64,000 nt of DNA from NCBI RefSeq assembly GCF_005144865.1, contig NZ_SWFM01000003.1, forward strand, positions 62,001 through 126,000. Reading direction: 5' to 3'. Both the position numbers and the translations under genes were made by a program. The stretch is from Guptibacillus hwajinpoensis. GTDB taxonomy: Bacteria > Bacillota > Bacilli > Bacillales > Guptibacillaceae. The notes beneath the pieces are model-generated. The model was not told the DNA's origin and searched no databases. It saw nothing but the letters and a program-made list of their open reading frames with translations. Below are positions 63,076 through 64,000 of the stretch, piece by piece; positions within the stretch are counted from its first letter, which is position 1; each line of letters starts with the position of its first letter.

Positions 63076-64000
63076 TTGGCTTATGTTCTTGTTACAGATG
63101 GTATTCAGGAAGATGGATTGCAACCTTTACTAAATGAAAGTACGATTCAGTGTGATATTGGCTCATTGAAAGAATTTAGCGATCGTCTAAATCAATATGA
63201 GGCACTTTTAGTTAGAAGTGCAACGAAAGTAACGGCCGAAGTTCTCAATCAGATGCCAAATTTAAAGATTGTAGCTAGAGCAGGTGTTGGTGTTGATAAC
63301 ATCGATCTTGAAGCTGCAACTAAACGAGGTGTCATTGTTGTTAACGCTCCTGACGGTAATACAATCTCTACAACTGAACATACTTTCGCTATGATGGCGT
63401 CTCTTGTTCGCAATATCCCACAGGGAACATCTTCTTTAAAGAGCGGAAAATGGATGCGCAAGCACTATGTTGGTACAGAACTACACGGTAAAACACTCGG
63501 AATCGTAGGTATGGGAAGAATTGGTACTGAGCTTTCACGAAGAGCTAGAGCTTTTGGAATGAGTGTTGTGGTATTTGATCCATTTTTGACAAATGATCGA
63601 GCTCAAAAACTTGATGTTGAATCCGTGGAATTTGATCATTTACTCGATGTTGCCGATATTATTACGGTTCACACACCTCTTACAGATAAAACTCGAGGCC
63701 TATTAAACGAAGAAACGATTGCAAAAACAAAAAAAGGCGTCTTTCTAATCAATTGCGCTAGAGGCGGAATTATTGATGAGCAAGCGTTGATCCCTTTCCT
63801 CGAATCCGGACATATTGGCGGTGTAGCACTTGATGTATTTGAAGCAGAACCGCCTGAACATGACCATCCTCTTCTTGGCTACGATCAGGTCATTGTAACA
63901 CCACACCTCGGTGCTTCTACAAAAGAGGCACAGCTTAACGTGGCTGCTCAAGTAGCTGATGAAGTCTTATATTTCCTTCAAGATAAACCGATTAGGAACG
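63076..64000 (+). CDS. serA: D-3-phosphoglycerate dehydrogenase (3' end cut by window edge)
   Basis: First enzyme of serine synthesis. 308 codons are present, covering the substrate- and NAD-binding domains; the ASB and ACT regulatory domains expected in a protein of about 525 residues lie outside. VRSATKVT near 45-52, ARAGVGVDNIDL near 70-81, NAD loop GIVGMGRIGTEL near 142-153, INCARGGIIDE near 226-236 and VIVTPHLGASTKEAQLN near 276-292. The start is TTG 63076 with AAAGGAGTGG 5 nt upstream; no better in-frame ATG or GTG exists nearby. Confidence 0.95.
   Translation, partial: MAYVLVTDGIQEDGLQPLLNESTIQCDIGSLKEFSDRLNQYEALLVRSATKVTAEVLNQMPNLKIVARAGVGVDNIDLEAATKRGVIVVNAPDGNTISTTEHTFAMMASLVRNIPQGTSSLKSGKWMRKHYVGTELHGKTLGIVGMGRIGTELSRRARAFGMSVVVFDPFLTNDRAQKLDVESVEFDHLLDVADIITVHTPLTDKTRGLLNEETIAKTKKGVFLINCARGGIIDEQALIPFLESGHIGGVALDVFEAEPPEHDHPLLGYDQVIVTPHLGASTKEAQLNVAAQVADEVLYFLQDKPIRN

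Overview
The window is chromosomal core sequence of an endospore-forming member of the Bacillaceae. The evidence is spoIVA, sleB/ypeB, a SpoVIF-type protein, bacillithiol genes (bshA, bshB1, ypdA), heptaprenyl-diphosphate/menaquinone genes, TRAP (mtrB), the b6c-type qcrABC complex, and gene order that follows the Bacillus subtilis cca-to-serA region almost gene for gene. The DNA is moderately AT-rich (judged by eye, not counted). Genus cannot be fixed from the sequence; a marine or alkaliphilic Bacillus relative is only a guess. No rRNA, tRNA, CRISPR array, prophage or complete insertion sequence was seen.

Layout. 1-4.6 kb: leftward run ypjD-dapB-mgsA-bshB1-bshA-cca (lysine/peptidoglycan precursor, methylglyoxal bypass, bacillithiol, tRNA CCA end). 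4.7-7.9 kb: ypjC (rightward), then yugP-like, ypjB, ypjA. 7.9-10 kb: qcrA-qcrB-qcrC respiratory complex III. 10-14.3 kb: ypiF, a GNAT protein, ypiB, ypiA and an unrecognised 319-residue protein. 14.3-14.8 kb: noncoding block with a folded repeat and a candidate small RNA or attenuator carrying a perfect cre match. 14.8-27.1 kb: the aromatic supraoperon aroC-aroB-aroH-[trp promoter and TRAP leader]-trpEDCFBA-hisC-tyrA-aroA. 27.1-29 kb: repeat plus a rightward amidase where B. subtilis has cheR. 29-33.6 kb: hbs, folE, mtrB, hepS, menG, hepT, ndk. 34-37.4 kb: spoIVA, yphF, yphE, spoVIF-like. 37.5-42.4 kb: gpsA, plsY, der, YIEGIA system, yphA. 42.5-48.9 kb: ypzI, ypfD, plsC, cmk, sleB-ypeB-ypfB, prsW. 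49-55 kb: ansA, ypdA, gudB, ddl, a PIG-L deacetylase, mecB. 55-62.5 kb: a CarH/LitR-type B12 photoreceptor regulator, metallophosphatase, CBS-ACT protein, small membrane proteins, recS, ypbB. 62.6-64 kb: fer and the start of serA.

How the parts connect. mtrB encodes the tryptophan-activated RNA-binding ring, and its target leader, with about ten closely spaced GAG/UAG triplets, lies 8 kb away in the same window. hepS/hepT/menG make the menaquinone used by qcrABC. bshA/bshB1 make bacillithiol precursors, and ypdA reduces bacillithiol disulfide. gpsA, plsY and plsC are successive steps of phosphatidic acid synthesis.

The least ordinary parts are: (1) the CarH-like regulator with four contiguous 11-bp repeats over its own promoter; (2) a dispersed family of folded intergenic repeats, with five clear copies and one decayed; (3) the promoter-hairpin-cre unit at 14.57-14.69 kb; (4) the 319-residue protein that looks like an amidohydrolase fold without its metal ligands.
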